Shown: positions 13,722 to 27,014, counted from the stretch's first letter. The stretch is DNA of 64,000 nt from Vespa crabro (GCF_910589235.1 NC_060961.1:7002440-7066439), one strand, 5' to 3'. Notes: generated by a model not told the origin, from the letters alone. A program made the numbers and translations.

Positions 13722-14496
13722 CACTTCTGTGAATTATAGAAATGAATAGATGAGCATTTATTGGCGATATTTTTGTTTGTTTCAAATCATTGAATCACTC
13801 GATACTGGAACATCCCATACGACTCTATTATTCAAAATAACGTGATTGTTAAAACGTTGACTACATTAATGTGTCGTTGACTACCTTAATAGTTAATATT
13901 TTTTAGGTTATTATACAGAATAATAAAAAATTCAAATCTCTATTAAGAGTCAAATCAAATGAATATATAAATTTAGAATATTTCGGTGTAAAAATTTTAT
14001 TTTAAACGTTTTATATATATATATATAAATTTCTATATATTTTATGCATATAAAATTGTATTCTAGTACTCATGAAAATATTACTTTAAATATTTTATGC
14101 AAATGAAATTTTTTGAAAATTTTCTGTTTCGAATATTGTATTTAAAATACAAAAAAAAAATATATATATTCCTCCTTGAAAATTGTAATAAACGCAATTA
14201 ATTGATAGTCAAGTATGGCAATACAGTTTTTATTGCGTATGACATAAAACGTATGAAATTTTTTGATAGAAACATTTTTAGTAAGACAAAAATGAAAATG
14301 TTGTAATATTTGAAATTAACGAAGGATGATAGTATTAATGACTTATATTGTGCGATAAATAAAAGGAACAAGTGTAGATAAATTGATGTTTCTTTGAGAA
14401 ATCATTTTATTTTTCAGAAAAAATTTAATAAAATTAAACCAGGAAAGACATAAAACTTCATTTAAAAATTCATTAATTATATTAACATATTTTATG

Positions 14497-14549
<53 letters not shown>
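14497..14549. repeat. Compound (AT)n-(GT)n microsatellite
   Basis: A short AT run (14497-14511) is followed by about 37 bases of GT. Confidence 0.95.
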
Positions 14550-14553
<4 letters not shown>

Positions 14554-14778
14554 ATACATACTATAATATATAAAATTTACTTACATTTATTTGAAAGACT
14601 GCCATTAAATGAAAAAAAAAGAGAGAAAAAAAAGAAAAAAATATATGAATAATAAGTAAGGCATTACATAGTTAAGTATTATAAAGTTCGATGCAAGCAT
14701 GCGTAAATAGAGGAGAAAAACACGTTTGGAGTTTAATAAAGTTAGCCAAAGGCAAATTCTTTGCATTACTCTTTCTTT

Positions 14779-14812
14779 TTTCTCTCTCTCTCTCTCTCTT
14801 TTTCTTCCTCTC

Positions 14813-14851
<39 letters not shown>

Positions 14852-14894
14852 CTTCCTCTCTTTCTCTCTCTCTCTCACTCTCTTTTTCTCTCAT
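14779..14894. repeat. (CT)n microsatellite cluster
   Basis: More than 100 bases of CT with TTTTTC interruptions. Both strands give false frames (Ser/Leu on plus, Arg/Glu on minus). Confidence 0.95.
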
Positions 14895-15062
14895 AAAGAA
14901 ACATCAAGAACAATAGAAGCTGTTGTGAAAGCTTCAAACGATTCTGGTGACTTTGTAGAAAATATTTGAAAGCTTTCGTTTTGTCATTTACGACATTATG
15001 AAATAGCAGCAATGTAAACGATTTGAGAAAGAAAAGTCTTTTTCTCTTGCATCTCTCTTGAT

Positions 15063-15065
<3 letters not shown>

Positions 15066-15121
<56 letters not shown>

Positions 15122-15132
15122 TCTCTTTCATC
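15066..15132. repeat. (CT)n microsatellite
   Basis: About 67 bases, almost pure CT. Confidence 0.95.
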
Positions 15133-15536
15133 TTGAGCAATATCGCGTTCCAGTGATTCGACGTGGGCAGGTTACATGAAAAAGACCGATCGTGGTGTAG
15201 ACCCCCTGTAAACTCGTCCATTACTGTCTTGCCCAAGTAGAAATCGCAGTTAGCGAGCAACGTAGGAGGTGCGACGATGACTAATCGTTTTGACTTGTCG
15301 TATGACGCCGACACAATGGCAATTTGTTCGCTAAAAATTGCCTTTACTTTTACGATCTTGATATCCTCGTCACCACCAATGCTAACTCTCATATATCTTG
15401 GATACGTTATCACGCCGAGTTATGGTGTAATTATCGAATATTGTTTCCTTTTTATAATATACAAACGAAAAAATATATATATATATTTTTTTGTAATCAT
15501 TAGTTTTCCTTTATTTTTCTTCTTTTGTTTCTCTAT

Positions 15537-15728
15537 TTTTAATATCACGTTTTTATTGGATTCAATCTGATCGTGATTTCTTACTTATAGAGAATTAAAA
15601 ATTTTACTTTTTTGGTTTCTTTTTTTCTCGAGTTTTTTTTTCTGTTTTTTCTTTTTTTTTCCCACTTTTAATATCTCTCTTTTATCGGTTTAACTCGATT
15701 GTGATTTCTTACTTACGAAGAATTAAAT
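15537..15728. repeat. Diverged direct duplication, about 63-bp units spaced 129 bp
   Basis: TTTTAATATC...GTGATTTCTTACTTA...GAATTAAA occurs at 15537-15599 and again, with substitutions, at 15666-15728. The two units share the GTGATTTCTTACTTA core exactly and are separated by T-rich filler. Confidence 0.8.
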
Positions 15729-16169
15729 TCATTGCTTTTCGAAGTGTCCTTAAAATTTTTTCTCATGGGAATGACAAAACTGGATAAAAAATGATGGGAA
15801 CGAAAAAGCGAAGACTTTTTGATTGACCTGAAATCTTGAATAAAGCCAACGAGAAGACGAGACTTTTCTTGAGAATTCCTATTCTCGTTCGGGTAAGATT
15901 TTATGGTATCGTATCGTTGAAAGCGACATAGTACCGATACTGGTGCAACATTTCTCTTCCATCTCCTCGTACTCCACTTCCTTGTCCTTCCCCTTTTACG
16001 AGAGTAAAAATATAGATAACAAATGTCATAACCGTATCATCGTATTTCATACTTAAATATAACACAGATATAAATTATTATAACGGATATAATAATCTTC
16101 TTCTTTTTTTTTTCCTTTTTTTTATAGATAAATAACACATTACATAAAATTATATAAAGACATATTATA

Positions 16170-16208
<39 letters not shown>

Positions 16209-16576
16209 CTAATACATATATATATATATATATATATATTGTAAATATAATACATACATAATATATAAACGTTATAAAGTATTTTATTTTTCTCTATATA
16301 AATTGGTCATATCTATTATATTTTATTTAGATATATAACGTATAAGAAATAAAAAATAATCTTTTTTTTCTTATACAACAAAATATTTACGAATCAATTT
16401 GATATTAAACACATCGACAATCAATATTGTCAAAATGAGATCGCATTGGTCGAAATAAAATCATAGAACTTGCACGTAATCTAAAGGGATACAAAACATA
16501 GCTATTTATATACGATTAATGTCAAGTTAGTTCCAGCAAGACATTTGACGGAAACAATAGCGACTTATCTCAAAGA

Positions 16577-16637
16577 GAGAGAGAGAGAGATGGAGATAGA
16601 GATAGAGATAGAGAGAGAGAAAGAGAGAGAGAGAGAG
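16577..16637. repeat. (GA)n microsatellite with GATA units
   Basis: GA tract interrupted by TGGAGATAGAGATAGAGATA, about 60 bases. Confidence 0.92.
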
Positions 16638-16740
16638 TAGATAACATTTATGCGATAAGTATTAAGTATGTATTAGAATAGAATAGAAGATATAGGATAG
16701 GTAATACGAGGTTGGTGTTGGACAGACAGTGAACATTTCA

Positions 16741-17000
16741 CAGTAACGTACATACATAGTTTGGCATGGACCGCTTAATCGGTTCTTCCATTTACAGATG
16801 CGGGAAACCGTGCGCGAGAAGTGTCGTCGCGACGTGCTACGCGAAATCGCATTACCGTCGTTGGAAGTGCACGAATCTAGGGTGAAACTCGGTATCAAGG
16901 ATTTCGCTAGACGGAACCTTCTAGGAAGCGGAAACTCTCAACGTCTCTGAAGTTTCCCCGCGAATCGCTTATACACGCGCTTGGAGAATGTCGTTCTTTG
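16741..17000 (+). other. GC-rich island with two overlapping short frames of unknown status
   Basis: This non-repetitive, GC-rich segment stands out between GA microsatellites. Two short + strand frames overlap: 16766-16885 (39 codons, starting MDRLIGSSIYRCGKPCARSV, with five cysteines counting all frames' C codons at RCGKPC, ATCY and WKC giving four) and 16798-16950 (50 codons, starting MRETVREKCRRDVLREIALP). The second frame's ATG follows directly after CCATTTACAG, an acceptor-like site. I recognise neither peptide, and neither has a signal sequence. A conserved regulatory element is at least as likely as coding. The cysteine count in the first frame is four. Confidence 0.25.
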
Positions 17001-17026
17001 GAAAAGGAAGAAGAGAAGAAAGGTAG

Positions 17027-17111
17027 AGAGAGAGAGAGAGTGAGAGAGAGAGAGAGAGAGAGTGAGAGAGAGAGAGTGAGAGAGAGAGAGTGAGAGAGAG
17101 AGAGAGAGAGA
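17027..17111. repeat. (GA)n microsatellite with regular GTGA interruptions
   Basis: GA tract in which GTGA recurs at about 14-base steps (17062, 17076, 17090), a simple higher-order structure produced by unequal slippage. Confidence 0.93.
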
Positions 17112-17181
17112 AGGAATATAAGGAGTCAGACACGATGATATGGATACGTTATTCTCGCGTTATAGCGAGAATATGTGAGTG

Positions 17182-17240
<59 letters not shown>

Positions 17241-17255
17241 AGAGAGAGAGAGCAG
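17182..17255. repeat. (GA)n microsatellite
   Basis: About 70 bases of GA with a GCAGAG interruption near its 3' end. Confidence 0.95.
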
Positions 17256-18434
17256 AGAACATTTCGTTTATATCCACCGAAAGCTTTCGTTTCGTACGAA
17301 GCACTCACAGGCGCTTACGTATACTCACTGTACTCGAATTCAACCTGCTACAGCACTATTTTTTCCCTTTTTTTTTTATGCTCTCGTCCTCTCTATCTCT
17401 CTCTCTCTCTCTTTCTCTCTCCCACCATTTTATTTCTTTTCTTTTCGTATAGTTTTTTATTCCCCCCTTTTCTTCTTTTATTTACTTTTTCCCTGGGAAA
17501 CGTCAGCCTTTTCCTCAGTTGACTCGTAGTACACTTTTTTGTAATACTCTATTACTAGTTCGAACGTTAACGTTGTTAAATGTATGCGTACTTTAAAGTG
17601 TAAATTTTTTTCTCTTTGTTAGAATTTCTATTAGAATATGTATGTCTGTTATTCGAATATATATTTCTTTTTTATCAATTATTTTTTCCTTTCCTTTTTT
17701 CTTTTTTCTTTTTTTTTTTTTGCTACATCATAGGAAAAATATAGAGCAAGTATTTTCGCAGATAGTTATCGAGTAATTCGGATCGGTCATTGATGATCGA
17801 ACAGCTTTTAATTGACAACGGGATACACGGAGGAAGTTGTTGTTCCAAGATAATTCGATTAAGCAAAACTACCAGGTAAGCATTTATCGGGAGTTAACGA
17901 GTAGTCTCGATCGGGAGTTGTTTTCTTCGTGAAAAACGAAACAGGCAACAAATGACAAATCGTAAATTACAAATCACAATTACCGATTAGTCTGGCTCCA
18001 ACTTGTTTTCTTTTACTACTTCTTGTTCCTCTTCGTTCGGTAAAATACTAACTCCTTTTCTTTCCTCCCCTACTCCTATTCCTATCCATCACTATCCCTT
18101 TTGCGATTTCACTCTGTATTTCCTAAGGAAAATGACAAAGTTGTTTGTTCAGTTATTTTCTCTCTCTTTCTCTCTCTCTCATTCATTCATTCATTCAGTT
18201 TTTCTTTCTTTACTATTATTAAGTATGTCCAACCCCGTCGTTTGACTCGATCGTTTCCATCGCTTGAATGATCTCGCTCTTTTCTCGAACGGGGTCCAGC
18301 TACGAGAACCGCCCCTATGTTCAACCGGCTTTTCGTTATCCGTCGTTGTAACGAGTATTCGAACGGCCGATATCTGCTTGTATATCTGGCAAGTGCTCGC
18401 TGTGTTTCACCCTCCTAACCCTTCCTACCCTCTT

Positions 18435-18473
<39 letters not shown>

Positions 18474-18661
18474 AACTACACAACGTACGTATGTTCTACG
18501 TATGTACGTGTGTCGTTTGGAAACGAGGACAACGAGGACGCATAACGAGTCCATACAAAGAGATCGTAGATACCTGTTTCTCGTTTGATAGTACATATGT
18601 ATGTATGTATATATGTGTGTATGTACGTATGTACGTATGTACATAGTTACGTGTTTCTTGA

Positions 18662-18693
<32 letters not shown>

Positions 18694-19203
18694 ATGAGGA
18701 TCAAGCGACAATGAAAAATATCTAAATACAATTATCTCGAGAAAAAATCGTTCGTTCGGTAATCTAGAAGAAAAGAGAAAAACATTACAAAAAAAAAAAG
18801 AAAAAAACAAGAACAGAAGAAAATTTTTTAAAATATAGCGACTCTATTTTATCAGCTTTATCGATTGTTCTTATTTATAACCTTTGACCGTCACGATATC
18901 TCGAACAAATACTACAATAATTTCATCTTATCGATCGGTTTTGATGATATCGGTACAGTTAGGATGAATGAATGAAATGATAGTAGGATTTCATTGTTGA
19001 AAGATTATGATCAATGTGATTTTAAATTATTGTCACATATATCTATGATCGCAAAAGTTAATTAATTCGAAGAATAATTTACATTGAATAAATTATATTA
19101 GATTTGGATTTATTAAATATTAGATAGAAAATTTAATAGTTCAATAATTTTCATTTTTAGCTCAAAGTTCAAAGTTTATGGGAATAATTGCTTAACCGAT
19201 GTG

Positions 19204-19247
<44 letters not shown>

Positions 19248-19621
19248 AATACGAAGATCATAAGGATTAGTATTAGATGAATTGTCATATATGCAACTTA
19301 CCGATATTGTCTTTAGATTCATGAAACATTATACATAGAACAATAGGCGATTTAGGATAATGATTATGTATCCAATGAGCGATCATAGTTATCTCGACTT
19401 TGAACCATTCAGTCAAATATTCATTCATTATAGTCAGTTGACTTCTCTAAACAGCTATTAATCGTGTAGAATCAATTTCATCAGATATAAATGGAGAATG
19501 TATATACGTATGTACGTACGTTTCACAAACACTCGTACTTTTTATTACATTCATCAGTACTCTATTGATATTTAATTGCTTTCTTTCATTATTACATTTA
19601 AAAAGAGAAAGAAGGAAAAAT

Positions 19622-19672
<51 letters not shown>

Positions 19673-20046
19673 AAGAAGGAAATATAGGTTGTTTTCGTAT
19701 CGGAAATTTACCATCAACGAGGTATCCATTCAATTTCTTTTTTATCTTTTTTAAATATTTTTTTTATTCGTTTTAATTTTTCTTTACAATCCCCTCTCGA
19801 TGATCCACATTGACGCCATACTATAAATTGTAATATCATGGTAAATCACTATCATTTCGATAAACAACGAGTTAAATCATAATATTTTATCGCTCTTGTT
19901 TAGATATATTACAAAATTAAATTGTTACAATATCCGACAATAATTAATATCAACTTAGAATAATAATTCTGATATTATTTTATATACGTATAAATAAATC
20001 AATGATTATTATTAATCCCGACTAAAATGATGCTAGAATATATATG

Positions 20047-20078
<32 letters not shown>

Positions 20079-20560
20079 ATGATGAATTAATGTGTATACG
20101 TAATAGAATAATAATTAAATTTATCAAAATTTCGGACGAAATGGTGTTTAGTATTAAATAAGTATCAATTTGATGTCAACATGAAATTAAACATAGGACA
20201 TTTATTAAATTATCGAATTGACGTAATTAGATAAATTCTATTTTCAACGACTGAGATTATTTTTGATCGACATTAAAAAGTCAGAAAGATGAATCGATGG
20301 ATCAAGAGTTTATCGCGTAGTAAAAGTTGGTATAAAAAAATTTCTTTTTTCTTTGTTTTATCCTCTTTTACTACTTATAGGTAGTAAAAAAGAAGAAAAA
20401 GAGGAAAACGAAGAAAAAGAAGGAAAAGAAGGAAAAACAGAGGAAGAAAACAAGAATAGAAAATAAAAGAAAAAAGAAAAGGTTCCCTTTGAAACGTCAG
20501 AGCTTGCTAAAGCTGGGATAAGGTTAAAGGCTGCTGAGAGAGAGAGAGAGAGAGAAGGTG
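17256..20560. other. Upstream non-coding DNA
   Basis: No gene recognised. Contains CT tracts at 17394-17420, 18160-18200, 18428-18470 and 19207-19245, a TATG-type tract at 18590-18640 with GA at 18662-18689, GA at 19623-19675 and AT at 20050-20078. Between them the DNA is AT-rich and featureless. Confidence 0.6.
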
Positions 20561-20726
20561 AGCGTCGATCGCACGTGTTCGGTAACTTGGATTGATCGAT
20601 ACGGGTTGCCGTTTAACGGGGACAACGCGTCGCTAGTACAGACCTGATACACGTACGGTTACGTGAGTCCGATCGCACGAAGGGAGTTGCTGCGACGTGC
20701 CTAGGTTCAACGGCGCGTGTATTATG
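20561..20726. other. GC-rich island, candidate promoter or regulatory element
   Basis: About 165 bases with markedly higher GC and several CGTACG/CGATCG-type words, lying directly before the three-copy minisatellite. There is no supported coding frame. Position and composition would fit a promoter or 5'UTR exon of the dpr-like gene 10 kb downstream, but no TATA box or initiator can be assigned with confidence. Confidence 0.3.
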
Positions 20727-21108
20727 TTCACCTCTCTGACGTCGCCATTCGTGCGTCTGATGTGGTAGTTTGAGTCTCTCTCTCTCTCACTCTCTCTCTT
20801 TCTCTCTCTCTTACTCTCATTAGTTGCTTCACGCTCAATGTCAGTTGTATTCTTTCACCTTTCCGACGTCGTCATTGATAAAATAGTGTTAGCCTCTTTC
20901 TCTCTTTTTTTCTCTCTTTTACTCTCATTAGTTACTTCACACTCAATGTCAGTTTTTTTTTCACCTCTCTGACGTTGCCATTAGTGCATCTGATAAGACA
21001 CTTTGAGTTTCTCTCTTTCTCTCTCTCTTTCTCTTTCTCTCTCTTTCTCTCTCTCTCTTTCTCTTTTTCTCTCATTAGTTGCCTCTCGCTCATTATCAGT
21101 TATATTCC
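20727..21108 (+). repeat. Three-copy diverged minisatellite (106-149 bp units)
   Basis: Units start at 20727, 20854 and 20960, each opening TTCACCT(C/T)TC(T/C)GACGT and closing CTCATTAGTT...TCAGTT. The middle of each unit is a CT microsatellite of different length, which explains the unequal unit sizes (127, 106, 149). Units 1 and 3 are most alike at the start. The array looks like an old tandem duplication that carried a CT tract along. Confidence 0.88.
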
Positions 21109-21685
21109 CAATATTAGTAAGATCATTCGAGATCGCTCGCAATACTTTTGCTCCAAGGGTCAATCGGTAAGTAACGTTCAGAGAACAATATGGCGGACAT
21201 TACCGAAACGATAATTGTTATTGCATCCATTAACACATCGACGTTGAATCTACGTTAGTTAACTCGTTGGTCCTGTTACGCGTTACCGAGAAACCGCACG
21301 AACCAGAATCAACCTGTCGAGGATTAACAATTCCATGGTTGTTGAGAACATCCACTGTTAGTTAGGTATCTTTCTCATTACGAACTCCTTTATCTATTGA
21401 TTGTTATAGGTTTCTCATTATTAGATTTATGATTATTCTCTTTCCTACGAGTTTAATTTATCCCATTTAACTTGATATTAATGAATTTATCACTTTGTCC
21501 GGGTTTGGTAAATATCTAATTATGTCGTTATCCATTATCTATACTTGATCATTAGATTTTTATTATTGATTTATTAATTTAATATATTTTATGATATTAG
21601 AATTGTCAATTGTAATATTTAAGTAACGATTAAATCAAAGAGAGAATTATTTCTTTATATGAATATATCATTTCTTTTTTGCTTA

Positions 21686-21733
<48 letters not shown>

Positions 21734-24235
21734 TTTTATCGTACGATTTTCGAAATGAATCTATTGAATTGATTCGTGAATAAGAGTCTTACTCATAGTG
21801 GAAATTATAAAATTTCGTAATTTTCTAATTTCATAAATAAATATTATGAGAGTAAGTTTATAATCAATAAATCAATTCGATGATTATATATAAATTGTAC
21901 AAACTTATAAAAATTTTTATTATCTCTGAAGAACAATAGAAACATTTATGTGGATAAACGAGAATCGACGATCATTATAGTGCTTTTAACTCGGACATTA
22001 GGTTCAACTAAGTTAATTTCCTTTCCCATTTCAGTTTTTCCTTTCTTATTTCACCAGAACGTTGACGTAAGTTGATTCTGCGTGCTCATCGTCGTTCCGG
22101 CATTTTCCCATTGAACGAGCGCGATCGTTTCGCCTCAGTCTCGCCACGTTGGACGAGATCATTTTGCGTGCTCATCTCGCGTGACCTTTACGATAACTGC
22201 GCGTGGCTTTGCGCAAAAGGGAATTCCATTGGGTCAATCGTATTTCCAAATAGCGATACGTATACTGTGCAAATAAAACTGTTCTATTCTATTTTTAAAC
22301 CCCTATTTCTTTTATTCGAAAATTATCTACTTAATAAATAATTTAACGTTTGTACGTAATTTTAAGTGAAGATGTTTAAGTGAAATATCAATTAATAATA
22401 AAACAATAATCGTTAAATATTTTATTAAATATATATTTATTTAATAAAATCAATCGTAACGTGATTTTTAAGGGTTTATTAAAATACGATAAAGAATGTA
22501 AAAATCTATGAGCCAAATATGATAATATCTTTATATCGTATTTAATAAATAAACAAATTCTGATATGAATTTTATTAAATTTGAAGTAAGTCGCATGGCG
22601 GTAGAGAAGAATTATCATTAGAGAAAGTTTTTTTTATCAATGATAAAAATCATTTTAATCTATATCGATAATCCTCAAATATATTTGAAAGGAGTATTGA
22701 TTAAAGGGATGGGGCTACATCGACCTAAGCCATTAGTCTCTAGATTTTTTTATTAAATTCATTTCAGGGCTGACACAATTTCTAAAATTGATTCTTTTGT
22801 TACATACAAAATGCATTGACATATTTCGTTATCAGTTTACCTACGTCCAGTGGTCTTCAAATATGCATACCCATTTGAAAGAGTATTATACATTTATGCT
22901 TTTGCATATTTTGTAGAACAAAAAAAGGAAGAAGGAAAAAAGAGAAAATAAAAGTAAAATTTAATTAGTATGCATTTATCATGCACTTTTAATTGTTTAC
23001 GTTCAAAAGTAAATTAGAAGGTAATTTGTTTAATAATAATAATAATAATCATAATCATGAATATACATATATATGCAGGTATATATTTATTTATTTTTTT
23101 TTCATAAAAAAAAGAAAAAACAGAAAAAAGAATTGTAAATGGGATATGATGTTAATGATTGTTGAAAATATTTTCACCGTAAAATACTTTTTCTTTCTGT
23201 TTTTTTTCTTTTTTCTTTTTTTTTCTTTTTTTTTTTTTAGATGATCTAACATAATTAAGAAATTGTTATGTTGAGATGATCTTAGTTGAGATGATAATTC
23301 ATATCAAATTAAGATAAAGTTTTCTCGTAGGACTAATCTTTCGCTCTAACGATTTGAATTCAACAAATTCCGTTAACAACAGTTAGAACGTTGTAGCATT
23401 CCTTGAAATTCTCGCGCCTTTTCGGAATTATTTAAACGCGCTTGAAGTCCGTATTCCGTAGAGAAGGATGAGCTGATAAAGAGATATGGAATAAACCGGA
23501 TTCGGAATCGGACATGAATAGGAGAAAAAGATAGAGATATTTGGAACGAAAGGAATTGCAACGTCGAGTAAAATACCGGAAGATAGGTACCTACTCGATT
23601 ATTCGATTTAGTGATGCGAACATAGAAATGGCTAAATATTTGCGGTCAGCTCAATGAGAGAGAGAGAGTGAGAGGGAAAGAGAGAGAGAGAGATAGAGAA
23701 AGAGCGGAAGGATGATATAGTTCATGGAATAAATAATAATCTTGACAAATATGAGGATTGACGAAGAGGACAAAAGAGAGAGATAGATAAAAAGTGAGAA
23801 AGAGTGTGCGCACGTGTGTGTGTGTGTGTGTATGTGCGTATGTTTGTGTAAGAGAGAGAAAGAGAGAAAGCTCTTTGGTACGCTGTGAGTTTAGAATATA
23901 ATGTTCTTACGTTTCATGTTTAACGAAAACGTGTTTGCACATATGTCCAGTATATGAAGATACGTACAATATATGTGTATGTCTATGTATGTATGTTCGT
24001 GTATGTGGGCGTGTAAATTTTGCATATGTGACGTATATAAAATGCGTTGTCCTCGTTGTCGTCGGAGTCATCATGGTGGTGAGTTTTAGCACGCCGAGAA
24101 AAAATGAAAATTTATTGTAACCGCGTATTACGTAATCCGGTATTCCTACGTTGAATTACGTCTCATTAGGTGAGTTCGCGAATAAGAGAGAAAGTGCGGT
24201 GTGGTGAGATCGTGAGTTCGTTTCGAAAATGGCCA
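21109..24235. other. Upstream non-coding DNA
   Basis: No gene recognised. A strong donor-like site (ATCG|GTAAGT, GT at 21167) lies just after the minisatellite. An AT tract occupies about 21690-21729. The plus-strand frame at 22072-22341 has a non-repetitive N-terminal part but no known domain. GA tracts lie at 23657-23703 and GT at 23812-23833. Confidence 0.55.
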
Positions 24236-24237
24236 GA

Positions 24238-24239
24238 TA

Positions 24240-24292
<53 letters not shown>

Positions 24293-24305
24293 GGAGAGAA
24301 AGAGA

Positions 24306-24372
<67 letters not shown>

Positions 24373-24380
24373 AAAGAAGA
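24238..24380. repeat. Long (GA)n microsatellite with AAAG interruptions
   Basis: About 140 bases of purine-only DNA, the longest GA tract in the window. Such a polypurine run is capable of triplex (H-DNA) formation. Frames over it read only Arg, Glu and Lys. Confidence 0.96.
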
Positions 24381-24899
24381 CCAACTTGTTTGTAAATGTT
24401 TTATTTTTTACTATGCTGTTTACTTTTTGTTTGCTTATGGCTGTCTGAGTTAGCTATTTCTTTCTTTATTTTCTTTTTCCTCTTTTGTTTTTGTCTTTTT
24501 TTTTCTACTTTACTCAGTAAAAAGAAAACTTTGAGACTTTGTACGTTCGTTCCTTCCATTTCAACCATCTCTCCCCTTATATATCCCATCCCTCGTTTGT
24601 ACTCACGTACTCTTCTCTTCTGTTTATTTTTGACACTTGAAAATTAACGGGACTTGTTCTGTATGTTTTTCTTTCAACGTACCACTTGATACCAAACCCG
24701 TTAAAGACTCACCAGAAAATATATGTATCTAGATATTCTGTGACAACGTTAACTATCATTCCTTTTCACAAATCTACACACACACACGCACGCACTAGAA
24801 ATAGCACGCACGATATAATAGTTTTTCATTAATGATTACAAATTTGCTGAAATATTGGAAGATATATATATATAAAGAGAATAAACATATATAAATAAA

Positions 24900-24900
<1 letters not shown>

Positions 24901-24961
<61 letters not shown>
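24901..24961. repeat. (AT)n microsatellite
   Basis: About 60 bases of uninterrupted AT, with short AT runs and AAAGAGAATAAA flanks on both sides that partly repeat each other. Confidence 0.95.
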
Positions 24962-24964
<3 letters not shown>

Positions 24965-25557
24965 AGAATAAATAAAAAATAACAAATGTTATCATTTATA
25001 ATTGTCAATATGTTATCGACAAATGTTAGATCGAGAGTTTATAAACACGTGTATTATCAGTAAATGGTCTTCAACGAGCGCTTTAAGCGACCGCGTCAAA
25101 CGCTCTCTTTAGAAATTGTCGAGAGAAGAGAGAGATTGAAAGAGAGAGAGAGAGAGAGAGAGAGATTGAAAGAGAGAGTGAGAGAGAGAGAGAGAGAGAG
25201 AAAGAGAAATGGATTTCATTGAGGGTGACCAGCTGATAAAGTTCGTTCGTACAGTTCAAACGAATTCGTACGAATTGCTTGTTCCGAGATATCGTCCTGT
25301 ATCGAGAACGAAGAGTGCGATAGCTAGTAGGATGAAGAGGAGGAGATGGAGGAGGAGAAGGAGGAGGAGGAGGTGGTGGTGGAGGAGTAACAGTTGGAGA
25401 ATGAGAAGGATGAGAGGCCGAGCAATGGCATGTACTTTATGGTTGTGTAGAACACGCTCCGGTTACGTTGTAACGTACTTGTTCGTCGCGCTTGTTACCG
25501 ATAACTAATGTCGCACCCGCCCATTCGATAGCCGTGCATTCGATCGATCGATTGAAC

Positions 25558-25559
<2 letters not shown>

Positions 25560-25609
<50 letters not shown>
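25560..25609. repeat. (GA)25 microsatellite
   Basis: Uninterrupted GA dinucleotide over about 50 bases. Confidence 0.96.
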
Positions 25610-25613
<4 letters not shown>

Positions 25614-26152
25614 AGAGAGAAAAAGAGGGAGATAGAATCCGTTTGGAGTTAGCATCGAAAGAGAAAGAGATCGATCGGCCGAGCAAATTACGACGCGTGG
25701 AACGTTGAAACCGTTGTGTTACAGAGGGTGGATACTGAAGAGTGGAAACGTGGGTAGATACTAGGGGTAGAGGGATAGGGGTGGTCGCGTCAATTCCGCG
25801 CTTTCTGTCACAGGATCGTTCGGAAAATGGACGAAACACGAAGCAACCCTCGTAACATTATCGCTTTGTTCTACACCGGGACGATTTTGTCCGAATTCTC
25901 TTTTTCTTTTATTTTCTGTTTTTTTTTGTTTATTTCTTACTTTTCGTTTTGATTTTTGCTTCTTTTTTTCTGTTTTGTTTCTTCTTCCTTCGTTCTCTTT
26001 TTCTTTCGTTGCTTCTTCCTTTTTCCACCCAATTTTTCCTCGAGAGAATTGTACCGGGATCGAACGATTGAACGATCGATTGATCCAAGAGATTTGCGTT
26101 TTTCGTCGAGGAGATGGCTCTTTGTGATAGTTGTATGGATTTAAAGTGCATT

Positions 26153-26202
<50 letters not shown>

Positions 26203-27014
26203 GTCTTTTTTTTCGATGGAATAGATTAAACTTTGTTCTCTATTTCTGTCTCTTTCTACCTTTTTGTTTCTCTAACCATTTCTGTCTTTGTCTTTCTCTG
26301 TATTTCTTTCAGTATTCCGAGTATCCTTAATATTTAATTCATAGCTTAAAATATTCTTTGCTCTACATTGTATACAAAATAAATATTGCATTTCAAACAA
26401 ATAAATAAACACGTATACAAGCACATATACAAGCACTTATATATAATATATATACGTATATACGTTAAGCCAAAAGTTGAGATTTGGGGTATGTATTAGA
26501 AACATATAATTGTTTTACTTCAATCAAATAAACTCATATGTACTCATATGCATATGTATGTATATGGGTAGGCAAACACACACTTTATCGAATTTCGACG
26601 AATATTGTACATTGTGACCTAATTATGGCCGAAACAGACTTGTGGTTAATGTCAAATAAATTTCATTTGTCGAAGACATTTTTCATATTGATTAATTCTT
26701 TCTCTTCCTCTCGCTTTCTCTCTTTCCGTGCCTATTTCTTTTTATTTAATCGATTTTAACATCGTAAAGGCTATGACTCTGTTCGAATTAAAAATTTGAA
26801 GTAAGAAGAAAAGAAAAGAAGTATTTCCTCTGTGTCCTTTTTGTTTTATTCTTTTTTCACAAGAATTTTCACAATCCCTATTTTTATCATGACGCGTCGC
26901 TAAGTTTCATATGGAATAAAGCTTTGGTTACGTTTATTTGCGAAATGTCATTTTATCATCATTTCATTATTTTTAGTTGGAGAAAGAGAGAAGAGAAGAG
27001 AGATGAGGGAGAGA

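Larger units (their letters stand above)
7435..16740. other. Upstream non-coding DNA with dense microsatellites
   Basis: No coding exon recognised in about 9.3 kb. The content is AT-rich DNA broken by CT, GA, AT and GT tracts, the larger ones listed separately. The stretch 11010-11430 is relatively repeat-free and carries a CAGCTG E-box at 11339-11344. A frame on the minus strand at 15063-15413 has a non-repetitive 90-residue portion that I cannot assign. Confidence 0.65.

Noticed and set aside
15063..15413. Minus-strand frame with a 90-residue non-repetitive part
   Set aside because: The C-terminal part is GA repeat and the rest matches nothing I know. It was kept only as a note in the regional description.
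22072..22341. 89-residue frame with a non-repetitive N-terminal part
   Set aside because: No recognisable motif, and the DNA contains an internal near-repeat (TGCGTGCTCATC twice); probably non-coding.
25209..25508. Arg/Trp-rich frame
   Set aside because: Its core is the translation of a GGA/TGG triplet tract, and the flanks show no known domain.
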